A stretch of 55,893 nucleotides of DNA from Rhodobacterales bacterium (GTDB taxonomy: Bacteria > Pseudomonadota > Alphaproteobacteria > Caulobacterales > Hyphomonadaceae), in NCBI GenBank assembly GCA_014763715.1, contig JACXUV010000033.1, positions 1-55,893 on the forward strand, in the 5' to 3' direction. The translations under genes were made by a program, and so were the position numbers. Positions 48,145-55,893 of this stretch are shown one piece after another. Within the stretch, counting starts at the first letter, position 1, and every line of letters begins with the position of its first letter. The notes below the pieces were generated by a model. That model made no database searches. It was not told the origin of the DNA and saw nothing but the letters and a program-made list of their open reading frames with translations.

Positions 48145-48717
48145 TCACGCCACTTCAGGCTTCGCAAGGTGTTTGCGGAGGGCTTCGACGCCCCGCGTCA
48201 CATGGGATTTCACGGTGCCAAGCGGCCAGCCGGTGGCTTCGGCCGCTTCGCGGTGGGAGAGGCCGGCAGCGACGCACATGACGACGCAGACGCGCTGGGC
48301 CTCTGTCAGTTTCTCCAGCGCCCGGCTGAGATCCATCCGGTCGTCCTGCTGGTCACTTGGCCGTTGGAAGGGGATGATCTCGGCGGTTTCGTCGAACTCG
48401 ATCTCCGGCCTTGTCTTGCGGCGCACCTGCAGGAATTCCCGCCAGCAGATGGCGCAGATCCAGGCGCTGAACGTGCCGCCGGCATAGGTGGCGATCTTCT
48501 GCCAGGCCGTCAGGAACGTGGCCTGGGCGATATCGTCACCGGCGCTCGCCGATCCAGTCAGGCGCCGGGCCATGCCACGCACGCGGGCCTGGTGGCGGCG
48601 GACGAGTTCGGCAAAAGCCGCCTCGTTGCCGCGTGCCGCATCTGCAGCCAGGTCCGGATCCGTGCGCATGTCCCGTCCTTCGTCCGTGACCAGATAGAGG
48701 TCAGGCTTTCCGTTCAT
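48145..48717 (-). CDS. ECF-family sigma factor (second cassette)
   Basis: 190 residues if started at 48717, overlapping the upstream gene by 17 nt. An alternative ATG at 48669, with AAGGA 6-7 nt before it, gives 174 residues and looks equally likely. Region 2 is NEAAFAELVRRHQARVRGMA with DDIAQATFLTAWQK. Region 4 is LEKLTEAQRVCVVMCVAAGL with the helix-turn-helix SHREAAEATGWPLGTVKSHV. The short linker between regions is normal for ECF factors. Confidence 0.88.
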   Translation of the reverse strand: MNGKPDLYLVTDEGRDMRTDPDLAADAARGNEAAFAELVRRHQARVRGMARRLTGSASAGDDIAQATFLTAWQKIATYAGGTFSAWICAICWREFLQVRRKTRPEIEFDETAEIIPFQRPSDQQDDRMDLSRALEKLTEAQRVCVVMCVAAGLSHREAAEATGWPLGTVKSHVTRGVEALRKHLAKPEVA

Positions 48718-49075
48718 TGCGAGCCGACACCCACAGGCCAAGATAGGCAAGCCCCAGGAAAACCGGGAAGGCGGCAACGCCCAGCATCGGACGGATGGCG
48801 CTGTCATCTTCCATGCCGACCATCGAGCCGAGGAAGGCAAAGGCAAGGCCGGACGCAATGAACAGTACGCCGCGGCGTAGGTCCGCCCGCACCGGGTCAT
48901 TCGCCAGGGACAGGCGAACCATCATGTCATCCGACAGGGTCTGCCCCTGGTCGAGAGCATGGCGCAGCGTCTCGTGAATGGTCTTGCGCTTCTTGGAATT
49001 GAAATAGCTGACCAGCCAGACAATTCCGACAATTGATCCGAACAGGAATGCCGGGACCAGAACATCTTCACCCAT
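48701..49075 (-). CDS. DUF6249-like membrane protein
   Basis: 124 residues from ATG 49075 with an AGGAG ribosome site; an upstream in-frame GTG at 49093 overlaps that site and is rejected. Three hydrophobic helices: about 4-23, then after the cytosolic SKKRKTIHETLRHALDQGQ segment two at about 70-90 and 97-116. First gene of a three-gene ECF cassette (membrane protein, sigma, membrane protein) common in related bacteria. Function unknown. Confidence 0.65.
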   Translation of the reverse strand: MGEDVLVPAFLFGSIVGIVWLVSYFNSKKRKTIHETLRHALDQGQTLSDDMMVRLSLANDPVRADLRRGVLFIASGLAFAFLGSMVGMEDDSAIRPMLGVAAFPVFLGLAYLGLWVSARNERKA

Positions 49076-49186
49076 TTTAGGGCTCCTTCTCACAAATCCT
49101 GCGGCGGAAGTGCCGCTGTTTGACTGTCAGATGCAGCGAAGGGCCCGTTTGGATGCGGGCAGGGTGAAATTTTTTTGAGAGGGGGC

Positions 49187-50077
49187 CTAGTTCAGCCCGC
49201 CGACCGGGAGGGACAGGTCTGCCACCTCGGTCACGGGTGCGGCCTTGGCTGGGGCCTCGGCTTCGATCTCATCCCCGGTCTTTACCTTGTGGACCGGCAG
49301 GGCCTTCTCGCCGCTCTTGCTCTGCGGGGAGAAAAGATTCGTCAGCCGGATTTCGATTTCCGGATCGGCAGGCAGCGCCTGGTCCAGTGGCACCAGCAGG
49401 CTGCGCGTGCCATTCTCCGGCACGATCACATCGCTCAGCGTCTGGGTCAGGACGGTCTCGCCCTCGCTGCGGATCTCGATCACGCCTTCCAGCCGGGCAT
49501 GGGCATTGCCGGAATTGGCAAAGTCGAGCCCGATGGCCGGAGCTCCGCTGGCCGTGACGGTCAGGCGGCTATCCGTGATCTTCGGGCGGGAGCTGGCGTC
49601 CCCAGCGGTCAGGCTGAACAGGGAGGCGATCTGGTGCTTTTGCCAGCTTCCGGCCTCGTCCTTCACGACGCTCGAAGCGAGCAGGGCAAGGCGATAGTCG
49701 CCGGGCCGGGCAAGCTGCTGGGGCGTGGAGAGGCTGACGACGACCTGCTTCGACTGACCGGGCGCCAGCGAAATCGTCGGCGCGCCATACCGGGCCCAGC
49801 CTGTCGCGGAGGTGTCAGTCTCACCGGCGGCCACGAAAACCGGCGCGCCTGCCGCGTCATAGCTCCAGTCCGCAAGGCTGAGCGAGACCGAAACCGGGCG
49901 GGCGGTATCCATGTTGGCGACGGTCACGACCTGGCGCATCGGCTGGCCGGGGGCCATTTCCAGTTCCACGCTGGCAGGCTGCAGGCCGATCCGGCTCTGC
50001 GCTTCGGCCATGAACGCAAGGCTCCCGGCGGCCAGGAAAGCCGCAAGGACAACACGGATTGGCATTTTGGCAGGCAT
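49187..50077 (-). CDS. Secreted PapD-like (Ig-fold) chaperone-like protein
   Basis: 296 residues from ATG 50077; a GTG at 50092 in frame is also possible. The signal peptide ends near AEAQ. Two Ig-like beta domains follow: GLQPASVELEMAPGQPMRQV and APTISLAPGQSKQVVVSLS, as in pilus chaperones, then a domain with FANSGNAHARLEG. Acts in the periplasm. No usher or pilin gene is nearby, so a role in pilus assembly is not shown. The tail is Ala/Glu/Lys-rich. Confidence 0.65.
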   Translation of the reverse strand: MPAKMPIRVVLAAFLAAGSLAFMAEAQSRIGLQPASVELEMAPGQPMRQVVTVANMDTARPVSVSLSLADWSYDAAGAPVFVAAGETDTSATGWARYGAPTISLAPGQSKQVVVSLSTPQQLARPGDYRLALLASSVVKDEAGSWQKHQIASLFSLTAGDASSRPKITDSRLTVTASGAPAIGLDFANSGNAHARLEGVIEIRSEGETVLTQTLSDVIVPENGTRSLLVPLDQALPADPEIEIRLTNLFSPQSKSGEKALPVHKVKTGDEIEAEAPAKAAPVTEVADLSLPVGGLN

Positions 50078-50202
50078 GGCTCGGTTCCCCACGGGGCCAG
50101 CAATTCATGCCATGATCGTAAAAAAGTCTTACCGCCCGGTTTAGATTTCCCTGCGGCGCGGCGCTTGATGGAAACCGGCCGGAAGGCTAATCGCGGGGGT
50201 TC

Positions 50203-50922
50203 ATGGTAAAACTGACACCCAAGGCAAAGCGCAAGAAACGCAAGCACGTCGCGGCTGATCTCTCGACAAGGGAAGGCCGGGCGCGGGCGCGCCGTGAAAT
50301 GGTCTGGCAGGACCATGGCTTCCTGCGCGCGATCTATCAGAATCTCCACCAGATCTCGCCGGACATGTACCGCTCCAACCAGCCATCGCCGGCCAAGGTG
50401 ATGAAGTATGCGCGGGAGCTGGGCCTGCGGACGATCCTGAACCTGCGTGGCGAGAGCACTAAGGGCTATTACCTGCTGGAGAAGGAAGCCTGCGAAGCGG
50501 CGGGCATCACGCTGATCGACTTTCAGGTCTTCTCGCGCGACACGCCGACCCGCGAGGCGATCTTCGCGGCGCGCGACCTGTTCGAGACGATCGAATATCC
50601 GGCCCTGATGCACTGCAAATCCGGCGCGGACCGGGCGGGGCTGATGGCCGTGCTCTATATGCTGCTGAAGGAAAAAGTGCCGTTTCATCAGGCGACTGAG
50701 CAGCTTTCCCTGAAATATCTCCACATCAAGCACGGCAAGACCGGCATGCTGGACGCTTTCTTCCAAGCCTATGCCGATTTCAATGCCGGGGTTCCGGAAG
50801 CCGAGTGGAAGCCCTTCCTCGACTGGATCGCGGAAGACTATGACCGGCTGAAGGTGAAAGAGGATTTCCTGCGCGACTTCGGCAAGGGCATCCAGGTCGA
50901 CAAGATCCTTCAGCGCGAATAG
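50203..50922 (+). CDS. Dual-specificity/tyrosine phosphatase-like protein
   Basis: 239 residues. The N-terminus is very basic (KLTPKAKRKKRKHV). The DSP-like fold shows RSNQPSPAKVMKYARELGLR, LNLRGES, and the signature HCKSGADRAG with catalytic C138 and its Arg six residues further on. Family members act on phosphotyrosine, phosphoinositides or small phosphates. The C-terminal part (about 160-239) is helical. It is divergent from the PapD-like gene. Substrate is unknown. Confidence 0.8.
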   Translation: MVKLTPKAKRKKRKHVAADLSTREGRARARREMVWQDHGFLRAIYQNLHQISPDMYRSNQPSPAKVMKYARELGLRTILNLRGESTKGYYLLEKEACEAAGITLIDFQVFSRDTPTREAIFAARDLFETIEYPALMHCKSGADRAGLMAVLYMLLKEKVPFHQATEQLSLKYLHIKHGKTGMLDAFFQAYADFNAGVPEAEWKPFLDWIAEDYDRLKVKEDFLRDFGKGIQVDKILQRE

Positions 50923-50997
50923 GCCCGCAAAGAGAGGCGCTTCCCCCTGTGCGGGATTCATGCTTCGCTCAGCAGCAGTACGGTGAGGGAGACGCCG

Positions 50998-51327
50998 ATG
51001 CGTGCAATCACTCTGGCAGGTCTGGCGCTCGCCAGTACCCTGGCCAGCCTGTTGGCTGGTTGCGGTGAAGCGGGGAATGGCCACGCCTTGCTGGTGCAGA
51101 CCTGTGAGGCAGAAGGCGAACGGCCGGAGACCTGCACCTGCATCGTCGATGCGATGGAAGCAAAGCTCAGCCCGGACCTGTTCAAGCGCTCCGTCGTGGC
51201 CATCGCCCGCGAGAAGCGCCCGGTGGGGGAGTACATTCTCAGCCTGTCCGACGCGGAGAAGATGCAGTTTTTCGAGGCCGAACAGGAAATGGAAAAGTGC
51301 AGTCTGTCGGAAGTTTCGGGCGACTGA
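50998..51327 (+). CDS. Small cysteine-rich lipoprotein
   Basis: 109 residues from ATG 50998, preceded by GAGGGAGA; an in-frame ATG at 50983 overlaps that region and is rejected. The signal peptide ends with lipobox LAGC, giving lipidated C21. The mature part contains the Cys cluster TCEAEG, ETCTCIV and a last Cys at EKCSL, so two disulfides are plausible. Function unknown. Confidence 0.65.
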   Translation: MRAITLAGLALASTLASLLAGCGEAGNGHALLVQTCEAEGERPETCTCIVDAMEAKLSPDLFKRSVVAIAREKRPVGEYILSLSDAEKMQFFEAEQEMEKCSLSEVSGD

Positions 51328-51449
51328 GCGCGCAGGGTAGTGCAAATCTGCACCAGCAAACGGGGGTCAGGTTCGTTCGATACGAGTATTTGCGTGACGA
51401 ACAGGGTTAATCCGCCTAGATTCCGCTTCGCTCCAGAAAGGGGAAGACC

Positions 51450-51725
51450 ATGAAGTTCTTTATTATCAACAGCTTCCGTACGATGATCTACGTGGCCTAT
51501 ATCGCCGTCATCGTGTCGGGAATCGCGCTGGGCATTTACAACAAGGGTGAGTTCACGGGCGAACTCGTTGGCCTGACGGGCACACTGGCCCAGATCGCCG
51601 ATTTTGCCGTGTTCACTGTGGGCGGCTGGATCGCGGCCAGCCTGATCTGCGGCCTGATCGTGACGCTGCTCGACATCCGGGACGATATCAACGACCGGCT
51701 GCCGGATGCGCGCCGGGACGACTGA
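51450..51725 (+). CDS. Small two-helix membrane protein
   Basis: 91 residues. Membrane helices at about 11-30 (MIYVAYIAVIVSGIALGIY) and about 49-72 (FAVFTVGGWIAASLICGLIV), ending in a charged tail DDINDRLPDARRDD. Ribosome site AAAGGGGAAG precedes the ATG. Family not recognised. Confidence 0.55.
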   Translation: MKFFIINSFRTMIYVAYIAVIVSGIALGIYNKGEFTGELVGLTGTLAQIADFAVFTVGGWIAASLICGLIVTLLDIRDDINDRLPDARRDD

Positions 51726-51798
51726 TTAAGCCGATTGGGGCACCAGGGAGCCGCTGGCGGGAACGCCGGCGGCTTTTTGTTAAGGGAGAAGACAGGAC

Positions 51799-52185
51799 AT
51801 GACCTCGACACAAGCTGTGGCGCTTTATGCGGGCCTCAACATTGCGCTGCTGGTGCTGCTGGCCATACGGGTCGTCGGCCGGCGTCGTTCGGCGCAGGTC
51901 TCCGTCGGCGATGGCGGGGATGAAGACCTGGCGCTGCGGATACGGACCCATGGCAATGCGGCGGAATATGTACCAGCATTCCTGGTGGGCCTGTTCCTGT
52001 CGGCCGCCCTGGGCTGCCCGGTCTGGGGTGTGCACGCTCTTGGCGGCAGCTTCACGCTGGGCCGCCTGCTGCATGCCTATGGCCTCTCCGCCACAAAGAT
52101 GGCGCCGCGGGCGCTGGGCATGCTGCTGACCTGGATCCCGATGCTGGGCGTGGCAGGTCTGCTGATCTGGCAGGGCGCTTTCTGA
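51799..52185 (+). CDS. MAPEG-family membrane protein
   Basis: 128 residues with four hydrophobic helices. The family pattern RIRTHGNAAEYVPAFLVGLF (Asn and Glu in helix 2) and GRLLHAYGL follow the MAPEG consensus. MAPEG proteins are glutathione-dependent membrane enzymes in eukaryotes; bacterial members are of uncertain substrate. Stands alone between a small membrane protein gene and pmbA. Confidence 0.85.
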   Translation: MTSTQAVALYAGLNIALLVLLAIRVVGRRRSAQVSVGDGGDEDLALRIRTHGNAAEYVPAFLVGLFLSAALGCPVWGVHALGGSFTLGRLLHAYGLSATKMAPRALGMLLTWIPMLGVAGLLIWQGAF

Positions 52186-52229
52186 CACGGGGGATTGCGC
52201 CCGCAGGGGCAGCAGGCCATCTAGCCCGC

Positions 52230-53576
52230 ATGGCTGATTTCAGGATTCCACCGGCAGACCTCCTGGCCGGACTTATCGAGCAGTGCCGCAAAGCCGGTGC
52301 AGACGCAGCAGATGCCCGTATCGGCGAGGCCGATGGTGTTGGCGTGGCGGTGCGTGACGGCAAGCTGGAAAGCATCGAGCGCGAGGAAAGCGTCTCGGTG
52401 GCGCTGCGCTGTTTCTACGGCAAGCGGCAGGCGCACGTCTCCAGCGCGGATCTGTCCGCCGATGGGCTGAAGATGCTGGCCGAACGCTGCGTTGCGATGG
52501 CCAAGGCCGTGCCGGAAGACAAGTATTGCGGCCTGCCGGATGCGTCGATGCTCGCCACCGGCGATCTCGACATGGACCTGACCGGAGAGCCGGAAATGTC
52601 CGCCGAGACGCTGGAAGAACGCGCCCTCGCCGCAGAGGCGGCCGCGCTGGCCGTGCCGGGCATCAAGACGGTGGCCGGCTGTGGCGCGTCCTGGAACCGC
52701 TCGAAGCGCTGGGTTGCGGCCTCCAACGGCTTTGCCGCTTTCAAGACAGGTTCGTCCACCAGCCTCGGCCTCTCCGCCGTGGCGGAGAAGGACGGCAAGA
52801 TGGAGCGGGACTATGACTCCTGGTCGGTCCGCTTCCTGAACAACATGCCGCTGCCGGAAGAGGTGGGCAAAACGGCGGGCGACCGCACCATCGCCCGCCT
52901 CGGCGCGCGCAAGCTCGGCACCCGCAAGGCCGCCGTGATCTATGACCGGCGCGTCGCGTCCAGCCTGGTCGGCGCGCTGCTGGGGGCCATTTCCGGCCCG
53001 TCCATCGCGCGCGGCGTTTCCTATCTGAAAGACCGGATGGGGGATCAGGTGTTCGCCAAGGGCGTTTACATCACCGACGATCCGTTCCGCCCGATGGGCA
53101 TGGGCTCGCGCAATCATGATGGCGAGGGCCTGCCGGTACGTGAGACGCACCTGATCGAGGATGGCCGCCTCACGACCTGGCTGCTGAACACGCCGGCGGC
53201 AAAACAGCTGGGGCTGGAGCCGAACGGCTTTTCCGCGCTCGGCTTTGGCGACCCGCCCGGCGTGACGACGTCCAACATCTATCTGCGCGCCGGTGAGAAG
53301 ACACCGCAGGAGCTGATGGCGGATGTGGGCGAGGGCCTTCTGGTGACCGACATGTTCGGCCCATCCATCAACCCGAACACGGGCGACTATTCCGTCGGCG
53401 TGGCGGGCTTCTGGTTCGAAGGCGGCGAGATCGCCTATCCGGTGTCGGAAGTGACCATTGCCGGGGACCTGCCGTCGATGTTTGCCCGTCTTGTGCCAGC
53501 CTCGGACCTTGAGTTCCGCGGCACGCGCGATGCGCCGAGCATCCTCGTGGAGGGCATGAGTCTTGCGGGCAGCTGA
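52230..53576 (+). CDS. pmbA: TldD/PmbA-family protein, PmbA type
   Basis: 448 residues, the TldE/PmbA partner of the metalloprotease TldD. It has the conserved YDSWSVRFLNNMPLPEEV segment, GVSYLKDRMGDQVF, GLPVRETHLIEDGRLTTWLL and NPNTGDYSVGVAGFW. It lacks the HExxxH motif of TldD, as expected for PmbA. The pair matures or degrades small peptides such as microcins and CcdA. No tldD in the window. Overlaps the next gene by 14 nt. Confidence 0.92.
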   Translation: MADFRIPPADLLAGLIEQCRKAGADAADARIGEADGVGVAVRDGKLESIEREESVSVALRCFYGKRQAHVSSADLSADGLKMLAERCVAMAKAVPEDKYCGLPDASMLATGDLDMDLTGEPEMSAETLEERALAAEAAALAVPGIKTVAGCGASWNRSKRWVAASNGFAAFKTGSSTSLGLSAVAEKDGKMERDYDSWSVRFLNNMPLPEEVGKTAGDRTIARLGARKLGTRKAAVIYDRRVASSLVGALLGAISGPSIARGVSYLKDRMGDQVFAKGVYITDDPFRPMGMGSRNHDGEGLPVRETHLIEDGRLTTWLLNTPAAKQLGLEPNGFSALGFGDPPGVTTSNIYLRAGEKTPQELMADVGEGLLVTDMFGPSINPNTGDYSVGVAGFWFEGGEIAYPVSEVTIAGDLPSMFARLVPASDLEFRGTRDAPSILVEGMSLAGS

Positions 53577-54681
53577 GCGCACGCTCCTCGAAGACATGGA
53601 CACGATGCGGGCGCTGGCCCGCGAGGCCGGCGAGCTGGCCGTCGCCTATCAGCGCGGCGGACAGGAAAACCGCGTCTGGCACAAGACCGGCGGCAGCCCG
53701 GTCACCGAGGCCGATATCGAGGTGAACCGCCTCTGCGCTGCTTACCTCCAGAAGGCCCGGCCGGAATATGGCTGGCTGTCGGAAGAGACGACGGACAGCC
53801 TCGATGCCCGCCGCAAGCAGCGCTGCTGGGTGGTCGACCCGATCGACGGTACCCGCGCGTATATGCGGGATGATCCGAACTGGTGCGTTGCCCTTGCCGT
53901 GATCGAGGAAGGCCGCGCCGTGGCCGGTGTGCTCTACGCCCCCCGGCAGGACCGTTTCTACGAGGCATGGACCGGCGGCGGCGCCTTCCTGAACGGGCAG
54001 GGGCTGCATGTGTCGACCTGTTCGGCCGAGACCGGCTGCCGCCTCATCACGAATGAAGGCATGGTTACCCATCCGGACTGGCCGGAACCCTGGCCGGACG
54101 TGGTTGTCGCCCGGCCGAAACCGAACTCCACCCTCCTGCGCATGGGCCTGGTGGCCACGGGAGAATGGGACGCTGCGCTGGTGCTGGCGCACAAGTCCGA
54201 CTGGGACCTTGCCGCAGGGGCAGTGCTCGTCGAGCAGGCAGGGGGCGTGGTCACCACCCACCGGGGTGAACCCCTTGTGTTCAATCAGGAAGTCCCTGCA
54301 CAACGCAGTGTCATCGCGGCTGGCGCGGGGCTCCACCCTCTGTTAGTGCGCAGGACAGGATTTGTGGGTATACCTGACCCACAGGAAAGGGCGGCCCCGG
54401 CCGCTACAACCACGGAGCAAAAGAAAATGGGCGACGCCCCGAAGAGCCAGCAGCAGCTGCTGCACATCGTTATTGGCGGTGAGCTGAAGGACGTAACCGG
54501 AGTTGAGTTCGAAGATCTCTCCAAGATCGACTTTGTCGGCGCTTATCCGAACTACAAGGAAGCCTACGACGCCTGGAAATCAGCGGCACAGCGCACGGTG
54601 GACACCGCCGAGATCCGCTATTTCATCCTGCATGCGCACAAGCTGCTGGACCCACTGACGGGGAATCACCATCACGTCTGA
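53563..54681 (+). CDS. Inositol-phosphatase-family protein fused to DUF4170
   Basis: 372 residues from a TTG at 53563, with GGAGGG about 9 nt before it. Residues 1-270 form a Mg-dependent sugar/nucleotide phosphatase: GWLSEET, the metal-binding VVDPIDGTRAYM, and SDWDLAAGAVLV. These resemble CysQ-type 3',5'-bisphosphate nucleotidases or IMPases. Residues about 295-372 are a DUF4170 domain (LLHIVIGGELKDVTGVE to YFILHAHKLL), normally a separate gene in this order. The linker is Ala/Thr-rich and contains two palindromes (54363-54404), and an internal ATG at residue 289 (54427) could start DUF4170 alone. So this is either a true fusion or two overlapping products. Confidence 0.8.
   Translation: MRAAERTLLEDMDTMRALAREAGELAVAYQRGGQENRVWHKTGGSPVTEADIEVNRLCAAYLQKARPEYGWLSEETTDSLDARRKQRCWVVDPIDGTRAYMRDDPNWCVALAVIEEGRAVAGVLYAPRQDRFYEAWTGGGAFLNGQGLHVSTCSAETGCRLITNEGMVTHPDWPEPWPDVVVARPKPNSTLLRMGLVATGEWDAALVLAHKSDWDLAAGAVLVEQAGGVVTTHRGEPLVFNQEVPAQRSVIAAGAGLHPLLVRRTGFVGIPDPQERAAPAATTTEQKKMGDAPKSQQQLLHIVIGGELKDVTGVEFEDLSKIDFVGAYPNYKEAYDAWKSAAQRTVDTAEIRYFILHAHKLLDPLTGNHHHV
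54363..54404. repeat. Two palindromes in the fusion linker
   Basis: TGTGGGT 54363-54369 pairs with ACCCACA 54377-54383, and GCGGC 54391-54395 pairs with GCCGC 54100-offset 54400-54404 around four bases. Both lie inside the open frame joining the phosphatase and DUF4170 domains. Such structures are more usual in intergenic DNA and suggest the linker was once a gap. Confidence 0.5.
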
Positions 54682-55893
54682 TCCGGGACATCCGAAGGCG
54701 CAGCGGGGGAGCCTGCGGAGACTGTTCGCGGCCTATTTCCGGCCGCACCTCGGCTGGTTCGTCGGCGGCACGCTGATGGCGCTGGGCACATCCGTCTGTG
54801 CCATGGCCTATACCTATGTGCTGAAGCTGATGGGCGACCGGCTGGAAGCCAGTTTCGGCGAAAGCGGTAATGCCGACTCCGGCTGGATCCTGCATATCGG
54901 CGCAGCGATTGTCGCCCTCGCGGCGGCCCGCTCGCTGACCATGTATCTGATGACGCTGCTGAACAATACGGGCGTCCAGCGCGGTCTCGTCACCATGCAG
55001 GCGCATGAGTTCGAGGCCCTGATCGATGGCGACTTCGCCCGCCTCTCGGCAGATGCTTCGGGTGGGTTCGTTTCGCGTTTCATCAATGATGTGAACGCCA
55101 TCCGCGATGCGGCGCTCCGCTTCGCCAACAATTTCACCAAGAGTACCGCCACCACGATTGGCTGCCTCGGCGTGATGGCCTGGATCGACTGGCAACTGAC
55201 GCTGCTGATCCTTGTCGCCTATCCCATCGCCTTCGCGCCGGTCATCAGCCTCGGCAACCGCGTGCGCAAACGCTCCCGCCGGGCCCAGTCGCAGGTCGGC
55301 GAGATGACCTCGCTCCTGTCCGAAGGGTTTCAGGCGGCCCGCGTGATCAAGGCCTATGGCCTCGAATCCTACCAGAAGGGCCGGGCCCGCAGCGGCTTCG
55401 TCGAGCGTTCGCGCCTCTTCCTGAAAGTGCTGGCGGACCGCGCAGCCGTGGACCCGATCCTCGAAATTGCGGGCGGCGTGGCGCTGGCGGGGATTCTCGG
55501 CTTTGCGGCCTGGCGTATCTCTGAAGGGCAGATGTCGCTCGGCGACCTGTTGGCCTTCATCGCGGCGCTGGGCGTAGCCTCGCCGGAGATCCGGGCGCTC
55601 GGCACGCTGAACTCTGTTGCACAGGAAGGCGGGGCCGCCGCAGACCGCGTGTTCGAAATCATCGAAGCGCCCCCGGTCATGGGCGACCGGCCGGGCGCGG
55701 GGCGCTTCGGCAAAGTATCCGGCGATGTGAAGTTCGACGACGTCACCTTCTCCTATCCCGATGGCACGCCTGCCCTGAAGGGGCTGACCTTCCAGGCCGC
55801 GCCGGGTGAGACGGTCGCGATTGTTGGCCCGTCCGGCGCCGGCAAGTCCACGATCTTCAACCTGCTGCTGCGCCTCTACGATCCGGAAGGCGG
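54671..55893 (+). CDS. MsbA-like lipid A/glycolipid ABC exporter (3' end outside window)
   Basis: Half-transporter of the type I exporter fold. The frame is open from 54659 to the window edge. The transmembrane domain (about residues 20-320) is followed by the ATPase domain with Walker A GPSGAGKST near the end; Walker B is beyond the window. By position after pmbA-phosphatase-DUF4170 it probably exports lipid A precursors or similar lipids. No ATG, GTG or TTG occurs before the first ATG at 54776, which would remove part of helix 1; ATC at 54671, with GGGG 7 nt upstream, is a candidate start. CTG at 54713 is another possibility. Confidence 0.8.
   Translation, partial: MTSDPGHPKAQRGSLRRLFAAYFRPHLGWFVGGTLMALGTSVCAMAYTYVLKLMGDRLEASFGESGNADSGWILHIGAAIVALAAARSLTMYLMTLLNNTGVQRGLVTMQAHEFEALIDGDFARLSADASGGFVSRFINDVNAIRDAALRFANNFTKSTATTIGCLGVMAWIDWQLTLLILVAYPIAFAPVISLGNRVRKRSRRAQSQVGEMTSLLSEGFQAARVIKAYGLESYQKGRARSGFVERSRLFLKVLADRAAVDPILEIAGGVALAGILGFAAWRISEGQMSLGDLLAFIAALGVASPEIRALGTLNSVAQEGGAAADRVFEIIEAPPVMGDRPGAGRFGKVSGDVKFDDVTFSYPDGTPALKGLTFQAAPGETVAIVGPSGAGKSTIFNLLLRLYDPEG

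Overview
The window reads as a high-GC alphaproteobacterial chromosome segment, most likely from the Hyphomonadaceae/Caulobacterales side (Hyphomonas-like). This is inferred from gene content and order rather than from a database match. The pointers are the order murA - DUF2948 - hisD - UPF0262 - infA - maf; the order pmbA - phosphatase - DUF4170 - MsbA-type ABC exporter; degP - OmpR regulator - sensor kinase - glnE; a 1020-residue TonB-dependent receptor with no other TonB genes nearby; and a holin of the gene-transfer-agent type. I saw no rRNA, CRISPR array or intact insertion sequence. There is one tRNA, Thr(GGT).

Layout. 1-1823: end of a cytochrome c maturation operon (ccmF, cut by the window edge, and ccmH). 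1824-2485: a 660-bp non-coding stretch rich in perfect inverted repeats, ending in terminator-like and direct-repeat elements; it is a candidate structured RNA. 2486-8861: periplasmic protease DegP, a two-component pair and glutamine synthetase adenylyltransferase. 8932-11244: an EF-hand protein followed by an ECF sigma / anti-sigma / periplasmic metal-sensor operon. 11303-15055: amidase, GFA-type zinc protein, zincin, UPF0145, methyltransferase and a lipoprotein. 15153-19225: both methylmalonyl-CoA mutase subunits. 19326-21480: a Fur-like box in front of an unknown small gene, a carboxymuconolactone decarboxylase-like protein and a nitronate-monooxygenase-like flavoprotein. 21609-22483: a two-gene lysis cassette (M15 endolysin plus GTA-type holin). 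22551-24032: glpK.

24104-34941 is an envelope and uptake region: secreted S9 peptidase, TonB receptor, an M3 metallopeptidase whose 5' end is disrupted by an apparent deletion and frameshift, a coiled-coil porin and a dicarboxylate/amino-acid symporter. 35168-38008 holds surface-polymer genes: a sulfotransferase-like gene of lower GC, a GT61-like glycosyltransferase and a FemAB-like acyltransferase. After the tRNA come a 45-residue basic protein, a cytochrome P450 and murA. The usual murA-to-maf cluster follows, interrupted by a small membrane protein and lrgAB.

45975-47087 is a low-GC islet with a Mrr-like PD-(D/E)XK nuclease. 47785-49075 is a second ECF sigma cassette. 49187-52185 carries a PapD-like secreted protein, a DSP-like phosphatase, small envelope proteins and a MAPEG protein. 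52230-55893 is pmbA, an inositol-phosphatase-family protein fused in frame to DUF4170, and an MsbA-like exporter that lacks any canonical start codon and runs off the window.

The items I would check first are the structured intergenic RNA candidate, the Fur-box gene, the disrupted M3 peptidase, the nuclease islet, the phosphatase-DUF4170 fusion, and the exporter start. I did not find a complete, clearly new multi-gene system.
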